Counted from the stretch's first letter, positions 27,395-37,060 are shown. The stretch: 64,000 nt of DNA from Streptomyces sp. NBC_01276 (GCF_041435355.1 NZ_CP108442.1:2914001-2978000), one strand, 5' to 3'. Made by a program: numbers and translations. The notes: generated from the letters alone by a model not told the origin.

Positions 27395-28261
27395 TCAGCG
27401 CACGGAGCGCAGGTGCACCACGTCGCCCGCGCCCACCGCCTCCCGCTCCTCCTCCGGCGTCCGGATCACCAGCCGCCCGTCCACGTCCACCGCTTCGGCC
27501 GTTCCGGTGAGGGAGCGCCCGCCGGGCAGCTCTGCGCGGACGTGCCGGCCCAGGGTCGCGCAGCCCGCCGCGTACGCCTCCTGGAGGCCGCTCTCGGCCG
27601 GGTCCCCGCCGGCCGCGCGCCAGCGCCCGTACCACTCCTCCAGTGTCCGCAGCACCGCCTTGAGCAGCGGCTCCCGGTCCGTCACCGTCGCCTTCGCCAG
27701 CAGCAGCGACCCCGCCGCCGGCACCGGCAGCTCGTCCTCGGTCAGCGTGACGTTGAGCCCGATCCCGACCACGACCCCGTCCGCGACCCGCTCCGCGAGG
27801 ATCCCGGCGGCCTTGCGCTCCTCCCCGTCCACCGTGACCAGCAGGTCGTTGGGCCATTTCAGGGAGGTGTCCACGCCCGCCGCCCGGGACAGACCCTGCG
27901 CGGCGGCCACCCCGGCCAGCAGGGTCAGCCATCCCCACCGCTCCTGCGGCACCTCCTCCCCGGGCTTGAGCAGGACGGAGAAGAACAGCCCCGACCGCGC
28001 CGGAGCCGTCCAGCTGCGGTCCAGGCGGCCCCGCCCGGCGGTCTGCTCCTCGGCGACCAGCACGGCCCCCTCCGGCAGGTCCGCGGCCCTCCCGGCGAGG
28101 TCGGTGTTGGTGGAGCCGGTGGCGGGGACCACCTCCAGGGAGGTCCACAGGCCGCCCTCGACGACGAGGGCCCGGCGCAGGGCGGCGGCGTTGAGGGGAG
28201 GCCGGTCCAGGCTCGACCAGCGTCCCGCGGAGGGTCCGGCTGCTGCATCTGATGGCGTCAT
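27395..28261 (-). CDS. birA: Biotin-[acetyl-CoA-carboxylase] ligase
   Basis: A 288-residue biotin protein ligase that adenylates biotin and attaches it to the carrier domain of acyl-CoA carboxylases, here presumably AccA2 (31926-33689). The ATP/biotin loop is AGRGRLDRSW and the second motif is SLKWPNDLLV; the C-terminal beta-barrel (GRSLTGTAEAVDVDGRLVIRT) is present. There is no N-terminal helix-turn-helix, so it is a ligase only and not a BirA repressor. It is divergent from pccB, placing biotinylation next to its substrates. Confidence 0.93.
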   Translation of the reverse strand: MTPSDAAAGPSAGRWSSLDRPPLNAAALRRALVVEGGLWTSLEVVPATGSTNTDLAGRAADLPEGAVLVAEEQTAGRGRLDRSWTAPARSGLFFSVLLKPGEEVPQERWGWLTLLAGVAAAQGLSRAAGVDTSLKWPNDLLVTVDGEERKAAGILAERVADGVVVGIGLNVTLTEDELPVPAAGSLLLAKATVTDREPLLKAVLRTLEEWYGRWRAAGGDPAESGLQEAYAAGCATLGRHVRAELPGGRSLTGTAEAVDVDGRLVIRTPEEEREAVGAGDVVHLRSVR

Positions 28262-28342
28262 GCAAGCCACATTAGGTGTGTCAAACGCCGCACTGCCGAG
28301 CGCCATGCCCGCCGATACGCTACGCACCAGTAGCCAGCAGCA

Positions 28343-28356
28343 GTCAATCAATTGAC
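28343..28356. promoter_or_regulatory. Inverted repeat GTCAAT-CA-ATTGAC upstream of pccB
   Basis: A 6-bp inverted repeat with a second GTTGAC half-site six bases further on (28363-28368), 25-50 bp before the pccB start and between pccB and bpl. It looks like an operator overlapping a promoter; the regulator is unknown. Confidence 0.4.
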
Positions 28357-28392
28357 CAGGCAGTTGACACCACACAGGGAGCCGCGACCCCG

Positions 28393-29985
28393 ATGTCCCA
28401 ACCCTCAGAGCCGATCGACATGCACACGACCGCGGGCAAGCTCGCGGACCTGCGGCGCCGCGTCGAGGAAGCCACCCACGCCGGTTCCGCGCGGGCCGTC
28501 GAGAAGCAGCACGCCAAGGGCAAGCTGACGGCGCGTGAGCGCGTCGCGCTGCTGTTGGACGAGGGGTCCTTCGTAGAGCTGGACGAGTTCGCCCGGCACC
28601 GCTCCACCAGCTTCGGCCTGGAGAAGACCCGCCCCTACGGCGACGGCGTCGTCACCGGCTACGGCACGGTGGACGGCCGCCCGGTGGCGGTGTTCTCGCA
28701 GGACTTCACCGTCTTCGGCGGAGCCCTCGGCGAGGTCTACGGCCAGAAGATCATGAAGGTCATGGACTTCGCGCTGAAGACCGGCTGCCCCCTCGTCGGC
28801 ATCAACGACTCCGGCGGCGCCCGCATCCAGGAGGGCGTCAGCGCGCTCGGCATGTACGGCGAGATCTTCCGCCGCAACGTGCACGCGTCCGGCGTGATCC
28901 CGCAGATCAGCCTGATCGTCGGCCCCTGCGCCGGCGGTGCCGTGTACTCCCCGGCGATCACCGACTTCACCGTCATGGTCGACCAGACCTCGCACATGTT
29001 CATCACCGGCCCGGACGTCATCAAGACGGTCACCGGCGAGGACGTCGGCTTCGAGGAGCTGGGCGGTGCGCGCACCCACAACTCCACCTCGGGCGTGGCG
29101 CACCACATGGCGGGCGACGAGAAGGACGCCATCGAGTACGTCAAGTCCCTGCTGGCGTACCTGCCGTCGAACAACCTCTCCGAGCCGCCCTCCTTCCCGG
29201 AGGAGGCGGACACCGAGGTCTCGGACTCCGACCTCGAACTCGACACGCTGATCCCCGACAGCGCGAACCAGCCGTACGACATGCACACCGTGATCGAGCA
29301 CGTGCTGGACGACGGCGAGTTCCTGGAGACGCAGTCGCTGTTCGCCCCGAACATCCTCACCGGCTTCGGCCGCGTCGAGGGCCACCCCGTGGGCATCGTC
29401 GCCAACCAGCCGATGCAGTTCGCCGGCTGCCTGGACATCAACGCCTCCGAGAAGGCGGCGCGGTTCGTGCGGACCTGCGACGCCTTCAACGTGCCGGTGC
29501 TGACGTTCGTCGACGTCCCGGGCTTCCTGCCGGGCACCGACCAGGAGTACAACGGCATCATCCGGCGCGGCGCGAAGCTGATCTACGCCTACGCCGAGGC
29601 CACCGTCCCCCTGATCACCGTCATCACCCGCAAGGCCTTCGGCGGCGCCTACGACGTCATGGGCTCCAAGCACCTCGGCGCCGACCTGAACCTGGCCTGG
29701 CCCACCGCGCAGATCGCCGTCATGGGCGCGCAGGGCGCGGTGAACATCCTGCACCGGCGCACGATCGCCGAAGCGGGGGAGAATGAGGTCGAGGAGGTGC
29801 GCGCCCGGCTGATCGCCGAGTACGAGGACGCGCTGCTCAACCCCTACACGGCGGCCGAGCGCGGTTACATCGACGCGGTGACCATGCCGTCCGAGACCCG
29901 CGCCCACGTGGTCAAGGGGCTGCGCCAGCTGCGGACCAAGCGGGAGTCCCTGCCTCCGAAGAAGCACGGCAACATCCCCCTCTAG
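28393..29985 (+). CDS. pccB: Propionyl-CoA carboxylase beta subunit (carboxyltransferase)
   Basis: A 530-residue carboxyltransferase, nearly the same length and sequence pattern as S. coelicolor PccB. It transfers CO2 from carboxybiotin to propionyl-CoA to give methylmalonyl-CoA, a polyketide extender unit. Oxyanion motifs are [24 protein letters not shown] and [13 protein letters not shown]. Asp421 in the last motif corresponds to the residue that favours propionyl over acetyl-CoA (Asp422 in S. coelicolor). The ATG follows AGGGAG. It is followed 19 bp later by the epsilon subunit gene. The alpha subunit and biotin ligase are nearby. Confidence 0.96.
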   Translation: MSQPSEPIDMHTTAGKLADLRRRVEEATHAGSARAVEKQHAKGKLTARERVALLLDEGSFVELDEFARHRSTSFGLEKTRPYGDGVVTGYGTVDGRPVAVFSQDFTVFGGALGEVYGQKIMKVMDFALKTGCPLVGINDSGGARIQEGVSALGMYGEIFRRNVHASGVIPQISLIVGPCAGGAVYSPAITDFTVMVDQTSHMFITGPDVIKTVTGEDVGFEELGGARTHNSTSGVAHHMAGDEKDAIEYVKSLLAYLPSNNLSEPPSFPEEADTEVSDSDLELDTLIPDSANQPYDMHTVIEHVLDDGEFLETQSLFAPNILTGFGRVEGHPVGIVANQPMQFAGCLDINASEKAARFVRTCDAFNVPVLTFVDVPGFLPGTDQEYNGIIRRGAKLIYAYAEATVPLITVITRKAFGGAYDVMGSKHLGADLNLAWPTAQIAVMGAQGAVNILHRRTIAEAGENEVEEVRARLIAEYEDALLNPYTAAERGYIDAVTMPSETRAHVVKGLRQLRTKRESLPPKKHGNIPL

Positions 29986-30004
29986 GCCCCCCGAGGAGCT
30001 CACA

Positions 30005-30220
30005 GTGATGATCAAGGTCGTCAAGGGCAACCCGACCCCCGAGGAGCTGGCCGCCGCACTGGCGGTGGTCCAAGCGCGCGCGGCGGCGCTGGCCTCGGCC
30101 CCGTCGGGCGCGCCCCGGGTCCCGGACGAGTGGGCCGCTCCGCGCCGGGTGGCGCGGCACCGGCTGCCGCAGCCCGGTCCGCGCGCGTGGGGCCGTACGT
30201 ACTGGCCCGGCCAGCACTGA
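30005..30220 (+). CDS. pccE: Acyl-CoA carboxylase epsilon subunit
   Basis: A 71-residue protein starting MIKVVKGNPTPEELAAALAVV, the hallmark of actinobacterial epsilon subunits, and ending WGRTYWPGQH. It binds the alpha/beta complex through an N-terminal helix and stimulates activity strongly. The GTG start has GAGGAG six bases upstream; an ATG directly follows it and cannot be excluded. It is in one operon with pccB (19-bp gap). Confidence 0.93.
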   Translation: MMIKVVKGNPTPEELAAALAVVQARAAALASAPSGAPRVPDEWAAPRRVARHRLPQPGPRAWGRTYWPGQH

Positions 30221-30280
30221 CGGAGCCGGCCGCGGGACGGCCCGGCGAAGGCCGGGCGCCCCGAAGATGGCGCGAACGGA

Positions 30281-30316
30281 CGGTGGCGCCTGAGTACGAG
30301 TACTCAGGCGCCACCG
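30281..30316. promoter_or_regulatory. Perfect 16-bp inverted repeat ahead of the small membrane protein gene
   Basis: CGGTGGCGCCTGAGTA and its exact complement flank four bases (CGAG). The repeat ends 24 bp before ATG 30341 and about 60 bp after the pccE stop. It could terminate pccB-pccE, act as an operator containing TGAGTAC/GTACTCA, or form a 5' leader hairpin of the next gene. There is no U-tract. Confidence 0.6.
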
Positions 30317-30340
30317 GCGTCCCGGGGCAAGGATCGGAGC

Positions 30341-30475
30341 ATGCTCTGGTCAGACCCGAAGAACGAGCCGCCGAAGGACATGCGCGACGCCCAGGCGATG
30401 CTCAGGCGGCTGCTCGTCGTGCTCGCCCTCGCGATGGTCGTCGGGGTGTACGTGCTCGGCATCGCCCCCTTCTAG
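30341..30475 (+). CDS. 44-residue membrane protein, MmpB-like
   Basis: A short gene encoding 44 residues: a charged, Pro-containing cytoplasmic start ([18 protein letters not shown]), then one transmembrane helix ([17 protein letters not shown]) and a three-residue tail. It has GGAGC five bases before ATG. From memory it matches the small Streptomyces family called morphogenic membrane protein MmpB, which is found in this carboxylase neighbourhood, but I cannot verify the match here. A 36-bp perfect inverted repeat lies directly upstream. Confidence 0.75.
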   Translation: MLWSDPKNEPPKDMRDAQAMLRRLLVVLALAMVVGVYVLGIAPF

Positions 30476-30508
30476 GGGGACGGCCCGGTGGCACGGCCGC
30501 GGCCGCCC

Positions 30509-30521
30509 TACGATGGCCCCC
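30509..30521 (+). promoter_or_regulatory. Predicted -10 box for a leaderless maf transcript
   Basis: TACGAT (30509-30514) followed by exactly seven bases and ATG 30522, with no Shine-Dalgarno. Confidence 0.45.
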
Positions 30522-31130
30522 ATGACCGTAGAGCCACAGCGCACGCTCGTCCTCGCCTCCGCCTCCCCCGCCCGGCTGAACCTGCTGCGGCAGGCCGGGC
30601 TGGCCCCGCACGTGATCGTCAGCGGGTTCGACGAGGACACCCTCAGCCACGACGAGCCGGCCGGTCTGGCGCTGGCCCTGGCCGAGGCCAAGGCGGGTGT
30701 GGTGGCGGGCCTGGCGGAGGCCGCGGGCGCGCTGGTGATCGGCTGCGACTCCGTGCTGGAGCTGGACGGCGAGGCCCTGGGCAAGCCGGCCGACGCGGCG
30801 GAGGCCACGGCCCGCTGGAAGGCGATGCGCGGACGCGCCGGGGTGCTGCGCACGGGGCACTGCGTGATCGACACGACGACCGGGCGTCAGGTCTCGGCCA
30901 CCGCTTCGACGACGGTCCGCTTCGGCGAGCCATCGGACGCGGAGGTGGCGGCCTACGTGGCGAGCGGCGAGCCGCTGCACGTGGCCGGGGCGTTCACCCT
31001 GGACGGGCTGTCGGCTCCGTTCATCGACGGCATCGACGGGGACCACGGCAACGTCATCGGCCTGTCGATGCCCCTGCTGCGCTCCCTGCTGGGCGAACTG
31101 GACGTGTCCATCACGGACTTGTGGGCCTGA
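30522..31130 (+). CDS. Maf-family nucleoside triphosphate pyrophosphatase
   Basis: A 202-residue Maf protein that hydrolyses modified or canonical nucleotides (dTTP/UTP type) to monophosphates. The N-terminal signature is [18 protein letters not shown]; metal-binding and catalytic positions are in [15 protein letters not shown] and GKPADAAEA. The tail [19 protein letters not shown] is typical. ATG 30522 is chosen since TACGAT lies seven bases upstream; an ATG at 30513 overlaps that box. Its 3' end overlaps the convergent membrane protein gene by 20 bp. Confidence 0.9.
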   Translation: MTVEPQRTLVLASASPARLNLLRQAGLAPHVIVSGFDEDTLSHDEPAGLALALAEAKAGVVAGLAEAAGALVIGCDSVLELDGEALGKPADAAEATARWKAMRGRAGVLRTGHCVIDTTTGRQVSATASTTVRFGEPSDAEVAAYVASGEPLHVAGAFTLDGLSAPFIDGIDGDHGNVIGLSMPLLRSLLGELDVSITDLWA

Positions 31131-31548
31131 GCCCCTCGACGCGTCCCGGCTCGTCCCGGTCCCCGGCGTAGAGCGTCAGGGTCAGGACGAGCAGACAGAG
31201 GATCACCATCGCCGCCGTGAAGGCTCCCCAGCCGACGAGCGCCGCGGCGATGGCGCCGAGCAGTACGTGGGCCAGGGCGGCGGCGATCAGCACGACGCGG
31301 GCGAAGCGGCCGGGCGGGCGGTCCCGCAGCGCCGTCAGGGCGAGCAGGACGGCGCCCAGCAGGAAGAAGGCGCCGATGGCCGCCCCCAGCCCGTAGGTCG
31401 CCTTGCTCATGAGGTCCGGATCGCTGCCGGCGATGGACATCGACTGGTTCGCGGTGGTCCGCCCGAGCACGAGGTGGACGAGCACCAGAACCGCGGCTTC
31501 CGCGACGAGCGCGAGCGCGCCCAGCCCGGCCACGAGTCTGCGCAGCAC
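31111..31548 (-). CDS. Four-helix membrane protein of unknown function
   Basis: A 145-residue membrane protein with four predicted helices ([85 protein letters not shown]). The first outside loop carries [20 protein letters not shown]. The GTG at 31548 with GGGGGCG upstream is taken as the start; reading could extend to 31590. No family recognised beyond a conserved Streptomyces hypothetical. It overlaps maf tail-to-tail by 20 bp. Confidence 0.8.
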   Translation of the reverse strand: MLRRLVAGLGALALVAEAAVLVLVHLVLGRTTANQSMSIAGSDPDLMSKATYGLGAAIGAFFLLGAVLLALTALRDRPPGRFARVVLIAAALAHVLLGAIAAALVGWGAFTAAMVILCLLVLTLTLYAGDRDEPGRVEGLRPTSP

Positions 31549-31925
31549 GACGCCCCCATCCCCCGCACACCACAAGTGTGTTCGACGCACTGGAGGCTAC
31601 TAACGAGTAAACCTCCGGACAAGAGGTCGGGGCGGCTTCGTTACGGGAGCCCTCCGTGACGGCTCTCACTCAAAGAATGCATAGGCCGTTCGTAGGGACT
31701 CGACAAAGAATCAGCGGGGGCCGCTGACCCGCCGAACAGAGACCTGCACTGTGCAACGGGGTTACTGTGCAGTCGGGGATCTCCCTGACCTGGGGCGACA
31801 CAAGGGCTTTCGCGCCAGAGGGACGCTCGCATCACGCTCTGTGTGGGCAAGCTCACCACCGGGGAAGGGTCGAAAGGCCGTGTCGGCTGTCCCTAAACTC
31901 AGCTTGTTTCAAGGAGGGAGCCATC
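31549..31925 (+). other. 377-bp intergenic region before accA2
   Basis: No convincing gene on either strand. It is visibly less GC-rich than its surroundings and must hold the accA2 promoter(s). Noted elements are GAGCC-N9-GGCTC around 31650-31670, the inverted repeat CTGCAC/GTGCAG at 31744-31772, a GACAC at 31777-31781 like the core of WhiA sites, and the ribosome site AAGGAGG just before GTG 31926. A long untranslated leader is likely. Confidence 0.5.
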
Positions 31926-33689
31926 GTGCGCAAGGTGCTCATCGCCAACCGTGGCGAAATCGCTGTCCGCGTTGCTCGGGCCTGCCGGGATGCCGGGATC
32001 GCGAGCGTAGCCGTCTACGCCGATCCGGACCGGGACGCCCTGCACGTCCGCGCGGCAGACGAAGCTTTCGCGTTGGGCGGTGACACCCCGGCCACCAGCT
32101 ACCTCGACATCGCGAAGGTCCTGCAGGCCGCCGCCGACTCCGGAGCGGACGCCATCCATCCCGGATACGGCTTCCTGTCCGAGAACGCGGACTTCGCCCA
32201 GGCCGTCATCGACGCGGGCCTGACCTGGATCGGCCCGCCGCCGCAGGCCATCCGCGACCTCGGCGACAAGGTCGCCGCCCGGCACATCGCCCAGCGCGCC
32301 GGCGCCCCGCTGGTCGCGGGCACCCCCGACCCGGTGTCCGGGTCCGACGAGGTCGTCGCCTTCGCGCGGGAACACGGCCTGCCGATCGCGATCAAGGCCG
32401 CCTTCGGCGGTGGCGGCCGCGGCCTGAAGGTCGCCCGCACCCTCGAAGAGGTACCGGAGCTCTACGACTCCGCCGTCCGCGAGGCCGTCGCCGCCTTCGG
32501 CCGCGGCGAGTGCTTCGTCGAGCGCTACCTCGACAAGCCGCGCCACGTGGAGACCCAGTGCCTGGCCGACAGCCACGGCAACGTGGTCGTCGTCTCCACC
32601 CGCGACTGCTCCCTCCAGCGGCGTCACCAGAAGCTCGTCGAGGAGGCCCCCGCGCCGTTCCTGAGCGAGGCCCAGAACGCCGAGCTGTACGCCGCCTCCA
32701 AGGCGATCCTCAAGGAAGCCGGCTACGTCGGCGCCGGCACGGTCGAGTTCCTCGTCTCCGCCGACGGCCTGATCTCCTTCCTGGAGGTCAACACCCGCCT
32801 CCAGGTGGAGCACCCGGTCACCGAAGAGGTCGCCGGCATCGACCTGGTCCGCGAGATGTTCCGCATCGCCGACGGCGAGGAGCTCGGCTACGGCGACCCC
32901 GTCCTGCGCGGCCACTCCTTCGAGTTCCGCATCAACGGCGAGGACCCGGGCCGCGGCTTCCTGCCCGCGCCGGGCACCGTCACCAAGTTCGCCGCGCCCA
33001 CCGGTCCCGGCGTGCGCCTGGACACCGGCGTCGAGTCGGGCTCGGTCATCGGCCCCGCCTGGGACTCCCTGCTGGCCAAGCTGATCGTCACCGGTGCCAC
33101 CCGTGAGCAGGCCCTCCAGCGGGCCGCCCGCGCCCTGGCCGAGTTCGAGGTCGAGGGCATGGCCACCGCCATCCCCTTCCACCGCGCGGTCGTCGCCGAC
33201 CCCGCCTTCGCGCCCACCGACGGCAGCCCCTTCACGGTCTTCACCCGCTGGATCGAGACCGAGTTCGTCAACGAGATCCCGGCCTTCGTCGTACCGGCGG
33301 CCGAGGACACCGAGGACGAGCCGGGCCGCGAGACCGTGGTCGTCGAGGTCGGCGGCAAGCGCCTGGAGGTCTCCCTCCCGTCCTCGCTGGGCATGACCCT
33401 GGCCCGCACCGCCGCCGCGGGCGGGGCGAAGCCCAAGCGCCGCGCCGCCAAGAAGTCCGGCCCGGCCGCCTCGGGCGACACCCTCGCCTCCCCGATGCAG
33501 GGCACCATCGTCAAGGTGGCCGTCGAGGAGGGACAGCAGGTCAACGAGGGCGACCTCGTCGTCGTCCTGGAGGCCATGAAGATGGAGCAGCCCCTCAACG
33601 CGCACCGCTCGGGCACCATCGTGGGCCTGAACGCCGAGGTCGGCGCCTCCCTCACCTCCGGCGCCACCATCTGCGAGATCAAGGACTGA
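31926..33689 (+). CDS. accA2: Acetyl/propionyl-CoA carboxylase alpha subunit (biotin carboxylase + BCCP)
   Basis: A 587-residue alpha subunit. The biotin carboxylase domain covers about residues 1-450 ([16 protein letters not shown], the ATP-grasp Gly-rich loop FGGGGRGLK, and [16 protein letters not shown]). A basic Lys/Ala linker (KPKRRAAKK) leads to the C-terminal BCCP domain with biotinylated Lys552 in LEAMKMEQP. In Streptomyces this subunit is shared by AccB-type and PccB-type carboxyltransferases to make malonyl-CoA and methylmalonyl-CoA. The GTG start has a near-perfect AAGGAGG site. A strong terminator follows. Confidence 0.96.
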   Translation: MRKVLIANRGEIAVRVARACRDAGIASVAVYADPDRDALHVRAADEAFALGGDTPATSYLDIAKVLQAAADSGADAIHPGYGFLSENADFAQAVIDAGLTWIGPPPQAIRDLGDKVAARHIAQRAGAPLVAGTPDPVSGSDEVVAFAREHGLPIAIKAAFGGGGRGLKVARTLEEVPELYDSAVREAVAAFGRGECFVERYLDKPRHVETQCLADSHGNVVVVSTRDCSLQRRHQKLVEEAPAPFLSEAQNAELYAASKAILKEAGYVGAGTVEFLVSADGLISFLEVNTRLQVEHPVTEEVAGIDLVREMFRIADGEELGYGDPVLRGHSFEFRINGEDPGRGFLPAPGTVTKFAAPTGPGVRLDTGVESGSVIGPAWDSLLAKLIVTGATREQALQRAARALAEFEVEGMATAIPFHRAVVADPAFAPTDGSPFTVFTRWIETEFVNEIPAFVVPAAEDTEDEPGRETVVVEVGGKRLEVSLPSSLGMTLARTAAAGGAKPKRRAAKKSGPAASGDTLASPMQGTIVKVAVEEGQQVNEGDLVVVLEAMKMEQPLNAHRSGTIVGLNAEVGASLTSGATICEIKD

Positions 33690-33716
33690 CGTCCGGGACC
33701 GCACCGCGCAACGAGG

Positions 33717-33752
33717 ACGAGGCCCCGCCCGGCTGACCGGGCGGGGCCTCGT
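33717..33752 (+). terminator. Terminator after accA2
   Basis: Perfect 16-bp stem (ACGAGGCCCCGCCCGG and complement) with loop CTGA, 27 bp after the stop. Confidence 0.85.
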
Positions 33753-33836
33753 CGTCGTCCGGACCGTCCGGGCGGTGCACGGCGGGCCACCCTGGCGGGA
33801 GCCGCCCGGCGGACACCGTCCGGGAACGGTCCGGGG

Positions 33837-34811
33837 TCAGCGGCGCCGCATGTCCGCGACGCGCGCCCGTTCGCCGGCCTGCTGCTCCAGCATCGAGGCG
33901 GGAGCGCTGCGCAGCCGGTCGGTGGGGCCGCCGCGCCGCTGGACCGGCAGGGGGGACTCCCGGCGGGGCCTGCGCCCCTGCATGCCGTCCCCGCCCGGGG
34001 CTCCGCCGTGACCCCCGCCGGAGGCCGCCGAGGAGCCCGCCACGGTGATCTGCACGCCCTGGTCGGCCAGCGCCTGGAGCTCGGTGGCGGCCCGGTCGTC
34101 GTGGGGCGGCGGCTCGTCCGTCACCAGCCGCGTCATGATGTCCGTGGGCACGGTCTGGAACATGGTGTCGGTGCCGAGCTTCGTGTGGTCGGCGAGCACC
34201 ACCACCTCGGCCGCGGCCTGCACCAGCGCCCGGTCCACGCTCGCGGAGAGCATGTTGGAGGTGGACAGCCCCCGTTCGGCGGTCAGCCCGCTCCCGGACA
34301 GGAAGGCCCGGGACACCCGCAGCCCCTGGAGGGACTGTTCGGCCCCGCTGCCGACGAGGGCGTAGTTGGACCCGCGCAGGGTGCCGCCGGTCATCACCAC
34401 CTCGACCCGGTTGGCGTGTGCCAGCGCCTGGGCGACGAGCAGCGAGTTGGTGACGACGGTGAGACCGGGCACCCGGGCGAGCCGGCGGGCCAGCTCCTGG
34501 GTGGTCGTCCCCGCGCCGACGACCACGGCCTCGCCCTCTTCGACCAGGCCGGCCGCGACATCGGCGATGGCGGTCTTCTCCGCCGTCGCGAGGTGGGACT
34601 TTTGCGGAAAGCCGGACTCCCGCGTGAAACCGCCCGGCAAGACCGCACCGCCGTGCCGGCGGTCGAGGAGTCCTTCTGCCTCCAGTGCCCGCACGTCCCG
34701 CCGTACGGTCACTTCGGAGGTCTGGACGACGCGGGCGAGCTCCCGGAGCGATACCGCTCCGTTGGCCCGCACCATTTCGAGGATCAATTGGCGACGTTCT
34801 GCAGCGAACAC
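33837..34811 (-). CDS. DeoR-family transcriptional regulator with C-terminal extension
   Basis: A 324-residue regulator. The N-terminal DeoR helix-turn-helix is ERRQLILEMVRANGAVSLRELARVVQTSEVTVRRDVRALEAEGLLDRRHGGA (seen across residues 5-57). The sugar-phosphate sensor domain follows (about residues 70-255: VVGAGTTTQELARRL, TGGTLR, LADHTKLG). The last 65 residues are Gly/Pro/Arg-rich and not part of the family. DeoR sensors usually bind phosphorylated sugars, so control of the nearby nucleoside and deoxyribose genes is attractive, but no CTACGCGCGTAG site lies at its own promoter. Confidence 0.9.
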   Translation of the reverse strand: MFAAERRQLILEMVRANGAVSLRELARVVQTSEVTVRRDVRALEAEGLLDRRHGGAVLPGGFTRESGFPQKSHLATAEKTAIADVAAGLVEEGEAVVVGAGTTTQELARRLARVPGLTVVTNSLLVAQALAHANRVEVVMTGGTLRGSNYALVGSGAEQSLQGLRVSRAFLSGSGLTAERGLSTSNMLSASVDRALVQAAAEVVVLADHTKLGTDTMFQTVPTDIMTRLVTDEPPPHDDRAATELQALADQGVQITVAGSSAASGGGHGGAPGGDGMQGRRPRRESPLPVQRRGGPTDRLRSAPASMLEQQAGERARVADMRRR

Positions 34812-34998
34812 GAAACTGACAGTAACCCCAGCGACCGACTGCTTTCAGCTCTTTGCGCCGGAATACCGAAGTTGTCCATACGGCGGGTCGACTGGTGGTA
34901 TACGCGGACCGACTGCCGGGCGCGGCACCGGGGCCGATCCGCCCCCGACCTCGACGACCGCCCCAAACCCCTTACGGGCAGGGGCGGTTGCCCGGAGC

Positions 34999-36438
34999 CT
35001 ACGCCTCGCCCGCCGCCTTGCGGGTGTGCAACTGGCGTGCCACTTCCGCGATCGAACCGGACAGGGAGGGGTACACGGTGAACGCGTTTGCGATCTGCTC
35101 GACCGTCAGGTTGTTGTCGACCGCGATCGAGATCGGGTGGATGAGCTCGCTCGCGCGCGGCGAGACGACCACGCCGCCGACCACGATGCCGGTGCCCGGA
35201 CGGCAGAACATCTTCACGAAGCCGTCCCGGATGCCCTGCATCTTCGCGCGCGGGTTGCGCAGCAGCGGCAGCTTCACCACCCGGGCGTCGATCTTGCCCG
35301 CGTCCACGTCGGCCTGGGTGTAGCCGACGGTGGCGATCTCCGGGTCGGTGAAGACGTTCGAGGAGACCGTCTTCAGGTTCAGCGGGGTCACCGCGTCGCC
35401 GAGGAAGTGGTACATCGCGATGCGGCCCTGCATGGCGGCCACGGAGGCCAGCGCGAAGACCCCGGTCACGTCACCGGCCGCGTACACGCCCGGCGAGGAG
35501 GTGCGCGAGACCTTGTCGGTCCAGATGTGGCCCGAGTCCTTGAGCCGGACCCCGGACTCCTCCAGGTTCATGTTCTGGGTGTTCGGGATGGCGCCGACGG
35601 CCATCAGGCAGTGCGAGCCGGTGATGACCCGCCCGTCGGACAGGGTGACCTCGACCCGGTCCCCGACCCGCTTGACGGACTCGGCGCGCGAGCGGCCGAC
35701 CACGTTCATGCCGCGGCGCCGGAAGACGTCCTCCAGCACGGCCGCCGCGTCGGGGTCCTCGCCCGGCAGCACGCGGTCGCGCGAGGACACCAGGGTCACC
35801 CGGGAGCCGAGGGCCTGGTACGCGCCGGCGAACTCGGCGCCGGTCACGCCCGAGCCGACCACGATGAGCTCCTCGGGGAGCTCCTCCAGGTCGTAGACCT
35901 GGGTCCAGTTCAGGATCCGCTCCCCGTCGGGCATCGCGTCCGGGATCTCGCGGGGGGTGCCGCCGGTGGCGATCAGCACCGCGTCGGCGGTCAGGATCGT
36001 CTCCGTGCCGTCGGCCGCGGTGACGATGACGTCCCGGGTCCCGTCGATGCCCTGCGGGCCGCCGAGCTTGCCGCGGCCGCGCAGCACGCGGGCGCCGGCC
36101 CGGGTCACGGACGCGGTGATGTCGTGGGACTGGGCGAGCGCGAGGCGCTTGACGCGCCGGTTCACCTTGCCGAGGTCCACGCCGACGACGCGCGCGGCCT
36201 GCTCCATGGGCGGGGTGTCGTCCGCGACGACGATGCCCAGTTCCTCGTACGACGAGTCGAAGGTCGTCATGACCTCGGCGGTCGCGATGAGAGTCTTCGA
36301 GGGCACGCAGTCGGTGAGCACCGACGCCCCGCCCAGACCGTCGCAGTCGACGACGGTCACCTCCGCGCCGAGCTGGGCCCCCACCAGGGCCGCCTCATAC
36401 CCGCCGGGTCCGCCGCCGATGATCACGATCCGGGTCAC
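34999..36438 (-). CDS. lpdA: NAD(P)H-quinone dehydrogenase, LpdA type
   Basis: A 479-residue flavoprotein of the disulfide reductase family. FAD and NAD folds are GGGPGGYEAALVGAQLG and VVGSGVTGAEFAGAY; the FAD segment GVYAAGDVTG is present. The active-site loop reads GLGGASVLTDCVPSKTL: Cys44 is kept but the partner cysteine five residues earlier is Ser39. It therefore cannot form the redox disulfide of lipoamide dehydrogenase and matches the M. tuberculosis LpdA class, which reduces quinones. The annotation dihydrolipoyl dehydrogenase would be wrong. It is divergent from the gene at 36623. Confidence 0.9.
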   Translation of the reverse strand: MTRIVIIGGGPGGYEAALVGAQLGAEVTVVDCDGLGGASVLTDCVPSKTLIATAEVMTTFDSSYEELGIVVADDTPPMEQAARVVGVDLGKVNRRVKRLALAQSHDITASVTRAGARVLRGRGKLGGPQGIDGTRDVIVTAADGTETILTADAVLIATGGTPREIPDAMPDGERILNWTQVYDLEELPEELIVVGSGVTGAEFAGAYQALGSRVTLVSSRDRVLPGEDPDAAAVLEDVFRRRGMNVVGRSRAESVKRVGDRVEVTLSDGRVITGSHCLMAVGAIPNTQNMNLEESGVRLKDSGHIWTDKVSRTSSPGVYAAGDVTGVFALASVAAMQGRIAMYHFLGDAVTPLNLKTVSSNVFTDPEIATVGYTQADVDAGKIDARVVKLPLLRNPRAKMQGIRDGFVKMFCRPGTGIVVGGVVVSPRASELIHPISIAVDNNLTVEQIANAFTVYPSLSGSIAEVARQLHTRKAAGEA

Positions 36439-36609
36439 GAAAAGTCCGCCTCACGTCTACCCGGCCGGCTGCCGCCCCGGCCGGCGGTCCGGGGGGTCTC
36501 CCCGGGGGATGCATTCCGTGCTCCATTGTCCCGCACTCATCAAGGTGCTTCGCCCCCGGTCCCGACCCCGGTGCGCCATCCGGGCACGCGGGCCGGGCCG
36601 CCCCTCCCG

Positions 36610-36622
36610 TACCCTCGACCTC
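36610..36622 (+). promoter_or_regulatory. Predicted -10 box for a leaderless transcript
   Basis: TACCCT (36610-36615), seven bases, then ATG 36623; no Shine-Dalgarno. Confidence 0.4.
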
Positions 36623-37060
36623 ATGTCGCTCTACGCCGCGTACGCCGGCAACCTCGACCCGCGGCTGATGACGCGCCGCGCTCCGCATTCGCCGCTGCGC
36701 GGCACGGGCTGGATCAACGACTGGCGGCTGACCTTCGGCGGCGAGCAGATGGGGTGGGAGGGCGCCCTCGCCACGATCGTCGAAGCCCCCCGCCACCAGG
36801 TCTTCGTCGCCCTCTACGACATCGCCCCGCTGGACGAGGACTCCATGGACCGCTGGGAGGGCGTCGGTCTGGACATCTACCGGCGCATGCGGATCCGGGT
36901 CCACACCCTGGACGGCGAGGAGGCCGCCTGGGTGTACGTGCTCAACGGCTACGAGGGCGGCCTGCCCTCGGCGCGGTACCTGGGCGAGATCGCCGACGCC
37001 GCCGAATCGGCCGGCGCCCCGCACGACTACGTGATGGAACTCCGCAAGCGCCCCTGCTGA
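36623..37060 (+). CDS. Gamma-glutamylcyclotransferase-like (AIG2/GGCT) protein
   Basis: A 145-residue protein of the GGCT fold. The substrate loop is AAYAGNLDPRLMTRRAPHSPLRG (seen over residues 4-26; the family motif is Y-G-S/T-L, here YAGNL), and an acidic catalytic Glu is likely in DRWEGVGLDIYRR. GGCT proteins release 5-oxoproline from gamma-glutamyl amines or peptides; the real substrate here is unknown. It precedes the purine nucleoside phosphorylase gene in the same direction but a separate promoter with an operator lies between. Confidence 0.82.
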   Translation: MSLYAAYAGNLDPRLMTRRAPHSPLRGTGWINDWRLTFGGEQMGWEGALATIVEAPRHQVFVALYDIAPLDEDSMDRWEGVGLDIYRRMRIRVHTLDGEEAAWVYVLNGYEGGLPSARYLGEIADAAESAGAPHDYVMELRKRPC

